Below, piece after piece: positions 37,715-52,700 of a stretch of 64,000 bases of DNA. Position 1 is the first letter of the stretch. The number at the start of each line of letters is the position of its first letter. The stretch spans positions 102,025,211 through 102,089,210 of the forward strand of contig NC_045436.1 of NCBI RefSeq assembly GCF_002776525.5, read 5' to 3'. Source of the stretch: Piliocolobus tephrosceles. Taxonomy: Eukaryota > Chordata > Mammalia > Primates > Cercopithecidae. Below the pieces are notes generated by a model. The model made no database searches, was not told the origin of the DNA, and saw nothing but the letters and a program-made list of their open reading frames with translations. A program made the position numbers and the translations under genes.

Positions 37715-40700
37715 GAGACAAAGTCTCACTCTGTCGCCCATGCTGGAGTGCAGTGGTACCATTATGGCTCACTGCAACCTATGCGCCGTCCAGGTTCAAG
37801 TGACCCTCCCACTGAAGCCTCCTGAGTAGCTGGGACTACAGGTTTGTCCCACCATGCTCGGCAATTTTTTTAAGAATTTTTTTGTAGAGACGAGGTCTTA
37901 CTATATGCACAGGCTGGTCTCAAACTCCCAGGCTCAAGCAGTCCTCTCGTCTTAGTCTCCCAAAGTGTTGGGATTACAGGTGTGAGCCACCGTGCCTGGC
38001 CCTAGAATCCTGGCATTTTCAAAGCAATCAGGTTCTGATTCCTTTTTTGATGTATGGCAGAAATAAGGACTGCCCATGCGTTCTAAGAGACGATGGGAGG
38101 TTACAAATTACGAAGCAGGCTAGACAAAGAATAGATGAAAAAGTGAAAAGGCAGATGTCCGGCAGTTGTGACACAACATATAACAGGAACTCTCCAAATG
38201 GTGACAACAGTTAGAAGGCAGAATTCAAGTTCACGGAGAAACTTTCCACAGGAATTATGGGATAACAAGATAGAGGGGAAACTGACTCTACATGATTAAC
38301 TCTAGTGAAAGAGGTTAATGTTTGATATGATAAAAATGGTTGCTGGAGTCATAAAAGATTATTTAAACTCCATGGATGAAGTGAAGATTATCTGATGTCA
38401 AATAAGGAAATGAGAAAAATCACAAGAGTATAAATGAGGGAAAATCTGAAGTTAAATCAGTAAGATTAAATCAGTATGACAAGGTACAAGAATTATATAC
38501 TTTCAACTAGAAAAAAAATCTAGAATATTACTTTAAATCATGTCTATTAAATACTGTGCATAGGTATTCAATCAAGTTTATCGTGTAATATCTTTCCTTC
38601 TGCATTTATTCTGAGCACTTACTACGTGCCAGGCACTGCTCTAGACCCTATGGTTAAAACTCTGAACCAAAAAATGTCCCCGCTAGTCTAGAGGAGGAAG
38701 ACAACTAAAATACACCATTTCTCAATGGGTAACAAGCCTGTGGAGGGAAAAGGATGAAAGAGAAAAGATGGCTAGAGGTCACTCTTTTATACAGGGTAGT
38801 TAGGGAAAACTACTGATAAAGGCCACCCAGGGTCAGAGCTGAAAGGAGGGAGACAGCACAACGCAAATCTTGTGGAGTCATCAGAACACCAAAACAAGCA
38901 GGGAGACCAAGGCTGCCAGAATGGAAAGTGGACGTGTGCGTCGGGGAGGAGCTGTGGTAGGGGGTAGGTTTTGGAGGTTCTTGGAGGCCTTTTCTGGGGG
39001 GCGAAGGAGGCAGGAAAGTGAATATGCTTGTGCAAGTGGACCACGCCTTGTTGGTTTAATAGCCCAGCATCCCACAGAAAGGGTAAAATACACAAACTAC
39101 CCTTAAGGCTAAGATTCCTAGTGAATTAAAATATATTTTATTCAACCTTTCAATCTAGTTTAAATTAGCCTAGGGTCACCTGTTGTAGTAAATTAGCAGT
39201 TATAATGTAAAATGACACTTAAAGGGACCCTTAAGGGCTCCCCAAAAACCAGGTTTTATATATGCAAATGAACTTTTTCAAAGTAATCACTTAAAAAAAA
39301 AAAATGACTCCCTAAGGTTTTCAAAAGCTTTCAAAGCCTACAGCGTAATCTGTTAAGCCCCTTTCAAGGTGCCAAATAGTCTCTGCCTTTCTCTTATCAA
39401 ATGTCACCCTCTCTGGACCCCTCTTTTCCCTGAAGTATAACTACTATCCAAAGAACTCATCTCAATCCTGTCACTGTCACATCCCTTGTTCTGTGTTATA
39501 TGCCATCTACAGTTTGTTACAAAATGTGGAAGACAAGGATTTCGTCTTATTGACCACAGTTTCTCCAAGTACCTAAAGCAGCACCAAGCACAAAGCATGT
39601 GGGGCCGGGCACGGTGGCTCACTCCTGTAATCCAAGCACTTTGGGAGGCTAAGGTGGACGGAGCCCAGGAGTTCAAGACAAGCCTAGGCCAAATGGCAAA
39701 ACCCCGTCTCTACTAAAAATACGAAAACTAGCCAGGTACGGTGGTGTGTGCCTGTAGTACCAGCTACTCAAGAGGCTAAGGTAGGAGGATCGCTTGACCC
39801 CAGAAGGCGGAGGTTGCAATGAGCCAAGGTCACCCCACTGCACACCAGCCTGGGTGACAGAATGAGACCCTGTCTCAAAAAAGGAAAAGAAAAAGTGAGA
39901 TGAACACTTAATGAAAAAAAAATTTTCATTAATAAATGTTCTACAATGCTGAAGGCTTAATGCAGATCTACAAATGTACAAATAACCAGCACAAATGTTT
40001 GTTCCCTGTTTTTGAGAAGTGGAAGAACTAACTGTGAATAAGAGATGTAGATATTACTTCAATGTCAAGTTCTAAGCTTTACATGTGGGGCAGATTTCTA
40101 CTACTTCCATAATATTTATCACCAAATTGTACTTTCAGTTAGACCTGCCATTTCAATATCCAGGTTCAAACAGTGTAAGCTAACATTTGAAAACAAGAGG
40201 AAAAATTTAATTTCCTTAGGCTAAGCATGATTTAAATATTCTACAAGTAAAGCATGTCTTCAGACTTAATTCTAGTACATTTCAGCTGACACTACTTATG
40301 TCCTGATGTGACAATTATATATTACGATAAACAGATAGAAGGAGTCTTCCTTATTCACCAAAATATTTAAAAGCCAACAATGTTTTGAGTAAAAGCTGAA
40401 AACTCAGGCTCATTTGAAAAGGTATCAGACTCATCCCAGCCTTTATTAACTTGGCACCAGTCTTTCTCATCCAACTCGAGGGACAATCCCAATCTCAGCC
40501 TTCACATTCAGATATTTGCCTCACTTCAAAAGAAACTTTCCACATAAGTAATTAATATTTCAAAGTGCTATAATGACTAATTTCTGTCTCTTACTTTTAG
40601 TGTTGATTTCAGAGGCCAAAAACAAGAAAAATAATGGAGGGTACCTTTTTGTAAGGACTTGGCAATTTGGGGGTAGGGGAAGAAACAAGTTAGCTAGAAT

Positions 40701-43700
40701 ATCCAAATAAATTGCTTATTAGTTTCTAAAATATTAACACGTTTGTCCTCTTTCAGAGGTTGACAAATGCAGACACCGGTAAACTAAATCTGGCTGCACG
40801 GAAAGAGAATTGTCCACAATTATATGAAGGTCACAATTACTGTAAATAAATACTTTGTACTTTGTCCTCAGCACTTCACAGATCTAAGCCTTGGAAAGGA
40901 AGAGGATTCCAAAACCAAGAGCCCTTAAACAAATACACCCTCTCTTAAACTTAGGGGCAAATTGCACTAACATCCTAGCTAATCAATTACCTACAGAACG
41001 TTACAGAAGGAATCCATTATTTGAGAAATAACTACAGCTTAAACTACAGTGAGAAATATATGCTAAACCATTACATTTAATTTCACACCTACATCCTTCT
41101 ATCACGTTGCTACCCCCTACCCATATCTGAGTTAATACAGACCACTCGCAAGCTTATCCTTTGCTACTAGGCCTCTCTTTTTATCCTCTTATATGTCCTA
41201 TTCCACTTGTCTAAGGATTCCCAAGTCCTCATAACTCTGAAAGAAAAAGCATTAAGACCTAGATTGATTTTTTAAATCAAAGTATAAATGACCCTGTAAT
41301 TAATAATTTTTTTCTGACATTCAAAATGCATTAGAATATCGAATATCTCCCTACCACTCTATGTGCCACTCCAATAGTTTAACTGCATGTCATAGAACCC
41401 TAATGCTGACAATAGATCAAATCAACCTGCGAACACTAAGAGATTTGCCATACAAAATCTGAAATAATGACTGCAATTTGCAAATTAATTGGGACACCAC
41501 TTTCTTCTAATCTCCATTAAAAGTGAGTTCATAAAAGCCATTCCTTTTTCCCAAGGGTACATTTCATTTTGGCATTTATCAATACCACCACGTCCATCCC
41601 CCACATAATCACCAAGTCCACACAACCCTCATTATCTACTCGGCCTCAGTATCACTTCTCTTCCATGTTACTCTTGCCTCTCCTCCCTTCCACTAGGTCC
41701 TACTTCTACCCCTTCTATAAATCTATTAGGATCACCACAAATATTCTTTCCTAGATAATTTTATATGTAGTAAATTAATAGTTTTTATAAAGCAAACACA
41801 ACGTGTCACAAGATATACTTGTTAGCAACTTTCAGGCACTTCTGATTTGAGTGGTTTAACACTGCTATCAAGAAAACCACTCATTTCACTGAGCAGCTTC
41901 ATCACAGGAATGGTCTGTCTCTGAAAGTCTGAAAGCTGATGGAAATTGGAGTGGTAGGGTGTGACTTTTGCCCGCTCAGTCTGAGGCTACCTCTCAGGCA
42001 GACCCAGCTGCCTTTCTTCCTCTATCCACAGGCCAGAGACGTGGTCCCTTCCCCACTTTGGTGCAATTGCTCCACCCATTCTACTCCTGGAAGAGCAACC
42101 CCAATCTATGCTTACAGTCAATTGGGATACCCAGGCTATCCCTGGGTCTACTGGGATACGTCCCTTCCTGGCTGCCCCAAAGACAATGGTCAGGGCCTTT
42201 TATGGTCTACAGGGCTTGACAACCAACCATCACAAAGAAATACCCGGTGTAAAACCCTACAGAGGGTTACAGAGCTTCTACAGAATTCTTACAGTTGTGG
42301 TCCCTGATCTGCAGATTCTACTCCTTACCAGCCATCAACTGGTTTAACAAACGTTCTCCTTCCTGAAATGTAATCCATGTCAGTGAGTCTAGAGTCTTAG
42401 AATTTAGCAGACAGTAAAATTTCCAAAAAGACAAAGGGACTGTGGTGGTGTGTATTGGTAATCCAGCTACTCAGGAAGCTGCGGCAGGAGGATCACTTGA
42501 GTCCAGCAGTTTTAAGACAAGCCTGGGCAACATAGTGAGACCCTGTCTCTAAAAATATGTTAAAACATAAATAAGTAAAAAATAAAAAAAAAAAAGAAAA
42601 GGTGAAAGAAAAGGGAAGAGGAGCTGGGCATCACAGTAGCCTGTGCCTATAGTCCTAGCTACTCAGGAGGCTGAGGCAGAAGAATTACTTGAGCCCAGAA
42701 GTTTGAGGCTACAGCGTGCTATTTGGGCTTGTGAAGAGCCACTGCACTCCAACCCAGGCAACAAAGCAACCTTGTCTCCAAAAAGAAAAAGAAAAAGAAA
42801 AAGATAGAAAGAGGCTAAGTGTGGAAGCTGACATCTGTAATCTCAGCACTAGGACTGCTTTAGCCCAGGAGTTGGAGACCAGCCTGGGCAACACAGGGAG
42901 ATCCCACCTCTTAAAAAAAAAAAAAAGCTGGGTGTGTCCCTGTAGTCTGTAGTCCTCTGTACTCCGCCCGGGGTGACAGAGCAAAACCCTGCCTAAAAAA
43001 AAAAAAAAAAAAAAGGGAATAACTAATAAAAGATAACATTTTACTCTCCCAGCAAAAGGCATTAAAAACAACAAAAAACTCATCATCTACCAGAACCACA
43101 AATAAAATACATTCTTACCACATGCACAAAACCCATCTTTCAGACCAAAAAAACACCCCGTCTTCTTGTTCCTTTTCCCCTCCCTCATTCAGCCATGGTG
43201 AAATGAAAACAAAGTACACTAAGGAATTGGCACTTGGGAAACACTTAACCCAGACCCACATTTAGTCATGGCAAGGAGATAAAATAACCTCTCCAGCTCA
43301 ATATATAGTTTTTTAAATAACCCATCGCAATCCCCACCTTCCAAAATACATGGAACAAATATTGTGCCTAAAACTAAAGGAAAGCTGGAGCTTAAACTCC
43401 TGGGCCACCTCAAATCCTGAGACCAGCAACACAGAGTTAGTGACAGATCAGACACTGAAGGAAGACCTCCTCACTTAGTTCCTATGACCACTTCTTGTCA
43501 TATGAAAGTAAAGAAGTAACAGTTCAACACCATCAAGAAATGACAAATTGGGTCAAAATGCCAGTTAAAAAATTTTTAATATGCAGTCTAAAATGTTCCA
43601 AAAACCCAAAAGATATCTGGACTTACTGGCCTTAATAAAGAACAGCTGGGCAATAAGATTAGCTCTTTATTAGTAAATTAGGCCAAAAAAGGGTGTAAAA

Positions 43701-46700
43701 TCTTCAATTGTGCACATCCCCCAAAACTTGTTTCCAACAGCTAAAGCTATTTAAGACTGACATCTTAAGAGCCAAGGCCTTCTATTTCCACAGTTAATAT
43801 GTAAGTAATGGCTGAAAAACCTTTTTTCCCCTCAAGAAGACCCTTTAGCAAACTCTCCAATGGTACATAGACCCTCAACAGGGGAACTTAATCCAAATAT
43901 TAGGCCAGGAACAGTGGCTCACGCCTATAATCCCAACACTTTGGGAGGTTGAGGGAGGCGGATCACTTGAGGTCAGGAGTTCCAGACCAGTCTGGCCAAC
44001 ATGGTGAAACCCTCTCTCTACTAAAAATACAAAGATTAGTCGGGCATGGTGGTGGGCACCTGTAGTCCCAACTACTCAGGAAGCTGATGCATGAGAATCG
44101 CTTGAGCCCGGGAGGCGGAGACTGCAGTGAGCCGAGATCGCGCCACTGCACTCTCACCTGGGCAACAGAGTTAAGACCTCATCTCAAACAAATAAGCAAA
44201 AAAAATTAATGTGGGCCTTTCTTCCCTTTACAGTGCAGCAGTATCTTATTAATGTCATTATATAAAAGCAGAAAAGAAAAATCTAAGTAATGCATTTACA
44301 TGAGACATTACAATTTCATACTATACATTTTTAATACACAAAAAGCATTTTACTTACGATGACGTTCCTTGCTGAGAATTTGGGTGGGTTTTTGAAGATG
44401 TATCATATTGTTCTGTGGGGGAGAGAAACATTATCAGAGCAGCACAATGACACATTTACGAGATCGTTAGTTGTAAGTTCTTTTATGTCCAGCCCCACTT
44501 TTTACCTAAACTCACCGCACTTGGTACAATCTTACCATTATAAGATGACATTTATGTTACTTCTAGAGAGAAGGCTTGTTCAGAATCCAAAAGCTTTCAA
44601 TAGGCCAAAAATACCTTGAAAAGCATTGCTTGCAGCACACACTACCTATGATGACAGGAACTTTCCTATGTGTGGGAAGACCTCCCTGTCCTTGACAGGG
44701 GTGGAGGCCCACATGGAAGCACTCCGGCAGGGCTGTGCTCCCAGTGCCCTGGCCCCCATGTGACTTTACACAGGTATCAGTGATCTGTTATCACTCTCTT
44801 TCGACAACCCTGTCCTAGGTGCTCTCCATCCCACTTGTCCCTTCATTATTCAACTCCCCACCTGCAAGTCATTCATTCAGCAGCTCTTTATAGACTGCCT
44901 CATAGATACCAACATGTTTAAGGCATTTGGCCCTGTCCTGAAAGAGCTCACAGTTGACTGAGGGACATGAAACGGGTCCATAAATATCTGTAATCCAAGG
45001 CAGTGTGAGATTAAGTACACAAGTCAATTACAAAAACTAAATGCCCTGGGAATCCACAGGATGGTTGTTCTCTTGGTAATACCAAAGAAGGCAAATTAAA
45101 GGAAGAACAAACTGAATTGTGTCACAAAGGACAGCCAAGATTCTGGCAGAGTGATGCTGGCAAAAGAGAGAGGAAGGCGGGAGCAAACACGAAGAAGAGG
45201 GTCTGAGTTTGGAAAGGGCAGAGCTGAGGTGCAGAATCTGTGCTGGACAGCACTGAAACATTCGGAAGCAGATTTCAGAGGGCTCTGAAGGCCAGGATGG
45301 GAAGTTATGACTGTATTTGCTGGGCTATGAGACACATCAATGATCTAAACAGGAACATGACACAGTGATTCCTCAGAAGGATTATTCTGGTAGTGCTACC
45401 TGGCATAACTTAGAAGGGAGCAGGAAATGTTACGTGTGGAGGCAGCTGCATTTGTCTAGACATGAGGTAATAGGGACCTGAAACAGAATTGGAAGTGAAA
45501 AAGAAACATGGGTACCTTTTAGGCAGGGCTGAATGACATTTCCCACAAATGTCATGTGGAGACCCTTGCATATTTGCAATTAGTCGCTTTACCCTCATGG
45601 TGGCAGCAGCTCTTATATGATATTTTCAAATGGCCACCCCTCTGTCTAGAAACCTAGGACCAAGATTCCAAACGAGAGGGGCAGAGGCCCCTCCTCTTCA
45701 GACCATTCACAGGGACTCCACACCATCATCGTGACTGGGTTCTAAATTCCACAGGGTCTGGTTACGTTTTGCAATTGTGGACATGTAACACTAGGGCATC
45801 CAAGTAAAATCCCCCCACATCCACTCTCCAGAGACTCTAAAACCTATGTACCACTACCGTAAGATCAGTGTTGAAGAAATCAGAGTTGACTTGCTGAGCA
45901 TACTTTAAGAAATTTGTGTCTTCTCTTCACTGAAAGCTATATCCATCCATTCCCCACCATCCTCTTCATCTAACATGCAACAAACTAGATCCCTCTTTTT
46001 CAGGTCACATTCTCACAAAGTTAAATAAGGCTCCCGGAATAGCAGAAGAAAGTGACAGCAACACAAAAGATGTGGGGGTAAACAGCTGGTGAGCCAGGAC
46101 CTCCAGGAGACCCACCAATGTTGGACAACTTCTCATCAGAGTAACAAGGAATTGGCCTACAGTACTGCACAGGGCAAGAGGATGATCCATCCCTGGCCAA
46201 GAAAGTGCTTACCAGTTCATCTTCAACTATGTTTTGCTAAAAGGGGAAATCAAATGGTTTAATGGACTAAACGTTCTAAACCATGAGTTAGCAAGAAAAC
46301 AAACCACAAGCAACCCCGTGGAAGACATACCACCTGCATGACCAGCGGCCCAAGCAGGCCGAAGGTGGGGGTGGAGTGGTGCATAGCAACCCCAAACACA
46401 GCTGAGCTGGTGTTCTGCCTTCAGACCGGTGCACACTCCACTAGTCTGGGCTAGGTGCCGAGATGTTGAGAAAAGAAATTTCCCGATCTTCCCAAGGAGT
46501 CATCCATTTCAGTTAATTTTACCTAGCTACTCATACAATACTGTAGCAATATGGTCAGGTTTATTTATCTGCATTTTGGGGAAAATTGAGTCATGATTTC
46601 TTTGCAAGATCTTATTCAGTATCTCTAGAGCAGGGAACAGCAAATTTTATCTACAGCGGCCAGACAATAAATATTTTAGGTTTTTTGTGCTATAATTTAT

Positions 46701-49700
46701 AGAGTAATAGATGAAATGGGTGTAGCTATGTCCCAATAAAACTTTATTTACAAAAATTAGCTGCAGGGCAGATTTAACCCTCAGGCTGTAGTTTCCTCAC
46801 CTCTGTTCTAGAGAAAGGATATTATATTTCTTGCTTTTCTAACATTTTTGCCCCTCTCCTCATATCCTTGCAATTCAAACAATAGCATAAAAAAAATTAA
46901 GTGAGGGAAAAGAATGAGGTGCGCAAATTTGAAGGAAAAATCATGTCTATAAGCTCTCCTCTCCTAACATGCATATATACCTCTACACCCTACTTTTGGT
47001 CTCCCCATCATTTGAAGACTAATACTTCACAACTTTGGCAATTACCACATCCTGATGCATGTTATCACCACCTATGAAAGTGTCTTATTCCCCATCTCCC
47101 CCTTTTCTTTTTCTTTCTGAGATGGAGTCTCACTCTGCTGGCCAGGCCAAAGTGCAGGGGTGCAATCTCAGCTCACTGCAACCACACCACTAGGCCTGGA
47201 CTCCTTAATCATATTTTGATGAACTAAATGATTACAAATACTCTAGTCAATTTTATTTACTTTTCTATTAAATTACATGAGATAGGGTCTTACTGTACTG
47301 CCCAAGGTGGTCTCAAACTCCTGAGTTCAAGCGATCCTCCTGCCTCAGCCTCCCGAGCAGCTGGGACTACAGACACACACCACCACACCCAGCTTATCCT
47401 AGTCATTTTTGTAAAGCTTGACCTGCCTTACAAATAGCACATAAAGAATTTATTGATTTGAGGGATTACTACTGAAGAGAAAGGCTGGATCCACTTAGTG
47501 TTCTTCTATTTCCCTCTGAGTTCTCAAGTATTTACAATCCACGAAAAGGGACTGAAAAAGAATTACATGACAAACAAATACAGTGGGGCTAGACAAACTG
47601 TATGTCATATTCCTTATAAAAATTTCTTAGTTTTGCTTTTTAAAATGTAAGAACCACACACTCCAATCTATTGTTGTATACGATTCCTAGCTCTGAGAGT
47701 CACATTTGGTACAGCTACTATGTGTCAGTAATACCATATTATATTTGTTTAGTATTTCACTAAAACATCTTTATTAACCCTTTGCAACAATCTTATTTTT
47801 GTTTTTGTTTGTTTGAGACAGGGTCTGCTCTGTCTCCCAGGCTGGAGCGCAGTGGCGCAATCTTGGCTCACTGCAACCTCTACCGTCTAGGCTCAAGTGA
47901 TCCTCCCACCTCAGTCTCCCAAGTAGCTGGGACCACAGGCACATGACACCAAGCCCAGGTAATTTTTGTATTTTTGTAGAGACAGGGTTTCACCATGTTG
48001 CCCAGGCTGGTCTTGAACTCCTGGGCTCAAGCGATCCACCTGCCTTGGCCTCGCAAAGTGCTGGGATTACAGGCATGAGCCACCACGCCTGGCCAACAAT
48101 TTTAAATTTCACATAAAGAATAGTTTTGTATTTGTTCTCCTTTACTATTCTTTCAACATAAGAAGGCCTCATCTCTGTTGGGACATTTTTTACTAACGTT
48201 TTTATGTTAAACAGTAAAAGCTATGCTTTGTTCTCCAATCCAATAAGCATTTCAAATGTACTTACTTTGGTTTTGGGTTACAGAACTGATGTGTTGAGAG
48301 TCCTAGAAGGAAAAATAAAAATATCTAATTATTAAAAGATTAAGGCTTATAAAGTTAAACGGAAAACTGTAGAGCTTTTAGTATTAAAAGGATAGTCTTA
48401 TGAAACTTTCAATTATCTAGAACAATGGAAACAGCGTAGAGAATATCCACACCACCCATTACAGATTCTGTAATTATTTCATTATACGACTTGCAGCTAT
48501 CCATGTATGCAAACTTGTTCCATGCATAAGCTGAAAACATTGATTCACCTAATTTTAGCTTTCACTGCTTCTCTTCTTTCCTAGAGTTTCGTTTCCTTCG
48601 TTGTTGCAAAGATATTTTTACAGAGCTTAGTGCTTTAATATAAAACAAGCAATAATTAGTCACTTTTTTTTTTTTTTTTTTGAGACAGAGTCTCACTTTG
48701 TCACCCAGGCTGGAGTGCAGTGGTGCAATCTCGGCTCACTGCAACCTCTGCCTCCCTGGTTCAAGCGATTCTCCTTCCTCAGCACCCCCAGTAGCTGGGA
48801 CTACAGGCGCCCGCCACCATGCCCGGCTAATTTTTGTATTTTTAGTACAGACGGAGTTTCACCATGTTGGCCAGGATGGTCTTGATCTCCTGACCACGTG
48901 ATCCACCCGCCTCGGCCTCCCAAAGTGCTGGGATTACAGGCGTGAGCCACCACGCCCGGCCCATGAGTCACCTTTTAAAAATTATTAGAAAATAAGTAAA
49001 TATATAAAGTGGCAAATTTGAGTTTTTGTAGATAGAACCTTTTTTTTTTTTTTGGTGGTAGAGGGACAGGGTCTTACTCTGTCATCCAGACTGGAGTGCA
49101 GGGGCTCAATTACAGCTCACTGCAGCCTCAACCTCCTGGGCTCAAGTGATTCTTCCACCTCAGTCTCCCAAGTAGCTGGAACTACAGGTACATGCCACCA
49201 TGCCTGGCTAGTTTTTGTATTTTTTGGAGAGACAAAGTTTTGCCACATTGCCCAGGCTGGTCTTGAACTCCTGGACAAATGATCCACCCACCTCGGCCTG
49301 CCAGAGTGCTGGGAATACGGGCATAAGCCACCACACCCGGCCTAGAACTTCTTTTCACAACAGTATCATCGAAAGGAATAGCTCTCCCACTCTATTTTTG
49401 TATTATATATACAAAACAATGCACATGCATATCAGATTGAAGAAAACACAGATCTGAAGGTGCTATTTCTACATTTTGAAGGTTATCCAAAAGTATGAGC
49501 CAAAAAAAGGAAAATGGCAGTGTTTTAACGCACTGTTCATAAATACTGTAACAGAAACACAAGTCAGCAGTTTATTTGCTTGTTATTAAACCAGCACTAG
49601 TGTAACTGATCACATTAAACTCAAGAAAATGTAGGGTGTGTGAAACATGTAAGATGTATGTGCATATGTGTATATCTAATTCTGAACGAGAAATCACATA

Positions 49701-52700
49701 CTCAATTTCCCTGCCCCTCTGTTTTCCCATCTCTAAAGTAAGGATTCTCAAATGAGAGAATGTATTGGAAAGTCCTGAATGCTTTTTATAAATTACAAAG
49801 CTTTATGAAAATCCAAGATGTTCTTACTAAGTTGGAGAATATTTGAAAGCATTCTGAAGCACTGTAGAAGCTAAATTCATAATTTTAACCTCATTTCCAA
49901 AGATTTGAACAAGTAATACTTTATCAATATGCGTCACAGCAATGCCTTATGCTTTTCACTAAGGTGGATGCAGTGCCTGCCATACTTTTAAGGAATTACC
50001 TTTGTGGGGAAAGGAAACTTGGATGGCTCAGCTGTACTAGGCGTATGTATTGCTGTCAAAGGAGGAGGCCATGAGTGGGTCATTTCCTGGAAAGATATTT
50101 GGAAAGGGAAGAAAAAGTAAATTAAAAATAGAACATTCATTGCTACTTAACATTTTCAACTTAATGTAGAATGGATTGGTCGTAAATGGAAAGTACAATC
50201 TTAAAAGTTATTTCATGTACTTTAAAAAAAAAAAAAAAAACCATTTCAGTGGGCTATGTTGAAAAGTTGAAGCTCTCCAACATACAAAACTAAAAAACAT
50301 CAGTTTGTAGAAGACAATCAAGGTATGGAACGTGAATGAATTTAACACCCTGAATATTTATCAAGCACATAAACTGTATGTAACAGGTACTGCCAGAGCT
50401 TGTGGAGCTGCGAAGACTATAGGTGACAGGTTGGGCTGGAAAAGCACTCTCTCCTCAATGCATTCTTTCTCCCTCAGCTTCTTTATTGCATTTCCTGGTA
50501 TTATTTCAGTTCAAAGGAAGAAGAACTTTCCTGTTTGACTTAAGCAAACAAGTAATTCAGGTCACTTGTTCCACTTGGGAGAGTTTTAATGGATTTGACC
50601 CTTCCCTGATACACACTATTAGCAAGTAAGAACTTTTTTAAAGGAGAAGAGTCTAAAATTACCTTTATTTTCCATTGAGAAGCTAAATTTTTACTATTTT
50701 CTGGTTGAAGGAAAGATTTCTAAAACTTACAATTGATATATGTATCTTGACACGAATTCTTCTAAACACATTCACAAATTTTACTTCGCTAAAAATACTT
50801 GTGGAAAACAGGTATGTCAGAAAAAAGATGTGTCAAATTGCAAATGTGCGCGCGCGCGCGCGCGCACACACACACACTTTTCTAAAAGGCCAAAATGGCA
50901 CTGGAGATCATTAACTACAACCCCAACATCTTACAGATTGAAAAAAAACAGGTCCAAAATGACTGAGTCAAGGTACCCCAGGAAGTCGAAGGCAGTTCCC
51001 ACATGTGTCAGACCTGCCCAGCAAACTGGCTTAATACTCGACATGAGGCTGGGCACAGTGGCTCACACCTGTAACCCCAGCTTTGGGAGGCCAAGGCAGG
51101 TGGATCACCTGAGGTCGGGAGTTCAAGACCAGCCTGACCAACATGGAAAAACCTTGTATCTACTAAAAATACAAAATTAGCTGGGCTCGGTGGCGCATGT
51201 CTGTAATCCTAGCTACTCGGGAGGCTGAGATTGCGGTGAGCTGAGATTGTGCCACTGCACTCCAGCCTGGGAAACAAGAGCGAAACTCCATCTCAAAACA
51301 CATACATACATACATACATACATACATACATACATACATACAAATAAAAATGATGGTGGTGCATGCCTATAATCCCAGCTACTTGGGAGGCTGAGGCAGG
51401 AGAATGGCTTGAAACTGGCAGGTTGAGGTTGCAGTGAGTTGGGATTGCACTATTGCACTCCAGCCTGGGTGACAGGGTGAGACTCCATCTCAACAACAAT
51501 AAAAAATTGACATGCAACTCTACCAGCAATCTGCGACCCCACAGCATGCTATATTACCCCACCTGTATAACACATGATGTATTCTAACACCTCATTCTAA
51601 GTCCTGGCTAACCTATCTCCACAAAAATGCCATTTGATCCTTGCAACAGCTGGAGATGGCACTCTAGCAAGTACTTCCACTTCTAACCTATGTGCAGGTC
51701 TCCCCTTGCCCTTCCCCACTGCAGCTCTGTGGGTTACCACAGCCTCAGGAGAGACAGCAGTGACTTCGCACAGTGACAAGTAACATAAGTGATGCTGGCT
51801 TACTTAATTTTTGTTAAAAGTGAAATCGTGCCCTTATTTACTGACTGGTCATGTGCTTTGTTTAGGACACAACAGGAGATCTTTCCTAAAATATACTGGA
51901 AAGAATAATGGCTACAGCCAAAGACCCAGATTGCAATCCTAACTCCAATCCTTACCAGTCATGTCAGCCATGTAAGTCATCTGAACCTTAAGCCTCAATG
52001 TTCACTAAGAGGTAAACTAGAATCACTTATTTTCAAAGTATTCTAAGAGTACTATGTACGGTACTCAAATGAATAGTGCACAGAAGGCACTTAATTAAAA
52101 ACATTACAACTTTTAATTAAAAGTCCAGTTTTAAAAGAATTTCAATACTGCACCAAAGAGAGCTTCCTGCTGTTTTATTTATTTGATACTTTAAGGCACA
52201 GTACCATTATAATGTTACAATACAAAAACATGTAATAATTAATTGAGAAGGTATCTGAAAACATCACTCTTATTATGTTTTTCAATTATTCCTAAACATC
52301 CATTGTACTATCAATGCTTAATTAAGGCTGTCCCAGCTATTAAATTAGGCAGTTGGAAAGTACATAAATTCTTTCAAACCCTAAGTGGTTCCCTGGTAGT
52401 CCGAAAGCATTTATATACTTCCCTACATACCTAGCTTACTAGAGGGACTTAAGAGAATTGAGGCCATTATTAAGGAGAAGAGGCTGTCCAGAAAGACTCA
52501 CAAGGCCTTGATTTCACTTCCTATGTTAACAATGACTTGTCACACGAACAGACACAAATCACTGGGACCTACATCAGCCCCGGCTCTCCAGGCCCCACAG
52601 CTACTGTCTTCTCCTCCTTGATCATTCTGCTCCGGAGACACTGTCTAGTTCTAATTGCTCCTCTAATATACCAACTTGATACTACCTCAAGGCTTTTCCA

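Larger units (their letters stand above)
33101..44357 (-). other. AFF1: AFF1 intron 7 (11.3 kb)
   Basis: The largest complete intron here. It holds several Alus, an old L2-like segment and AT-rich unique DNA (35300-37600, 40000-41900). 41940-42360 is more GC-balanced and matches no repeat I recognise. 33560-33630 looks like a MIR tail. Confidence 0.85.
44413..49999 (-). other. AFF1: AFF1 introns 5 and 6 (exon 6 between them)
   Basis: Intron 5 (48303-49999) is about one third Alu. Intron 6 (44413-48265) has an L2-like stretch, a hAT element and two Alus. 45350-46620 is unique sequence with nothing recognised. Confidence 0.85.

Noticed and set aside
48680..49457. Open frames of 73-80 codons
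   Set aside because: Typical Alu-encoded frames in the two reverse-oriented Alus.
51299..51342. Regular short repeats as a possible array
   Set aside because: Simple CATA microsatellite in an Alu tail; no spacer structure, so not a CRISPR-like array.
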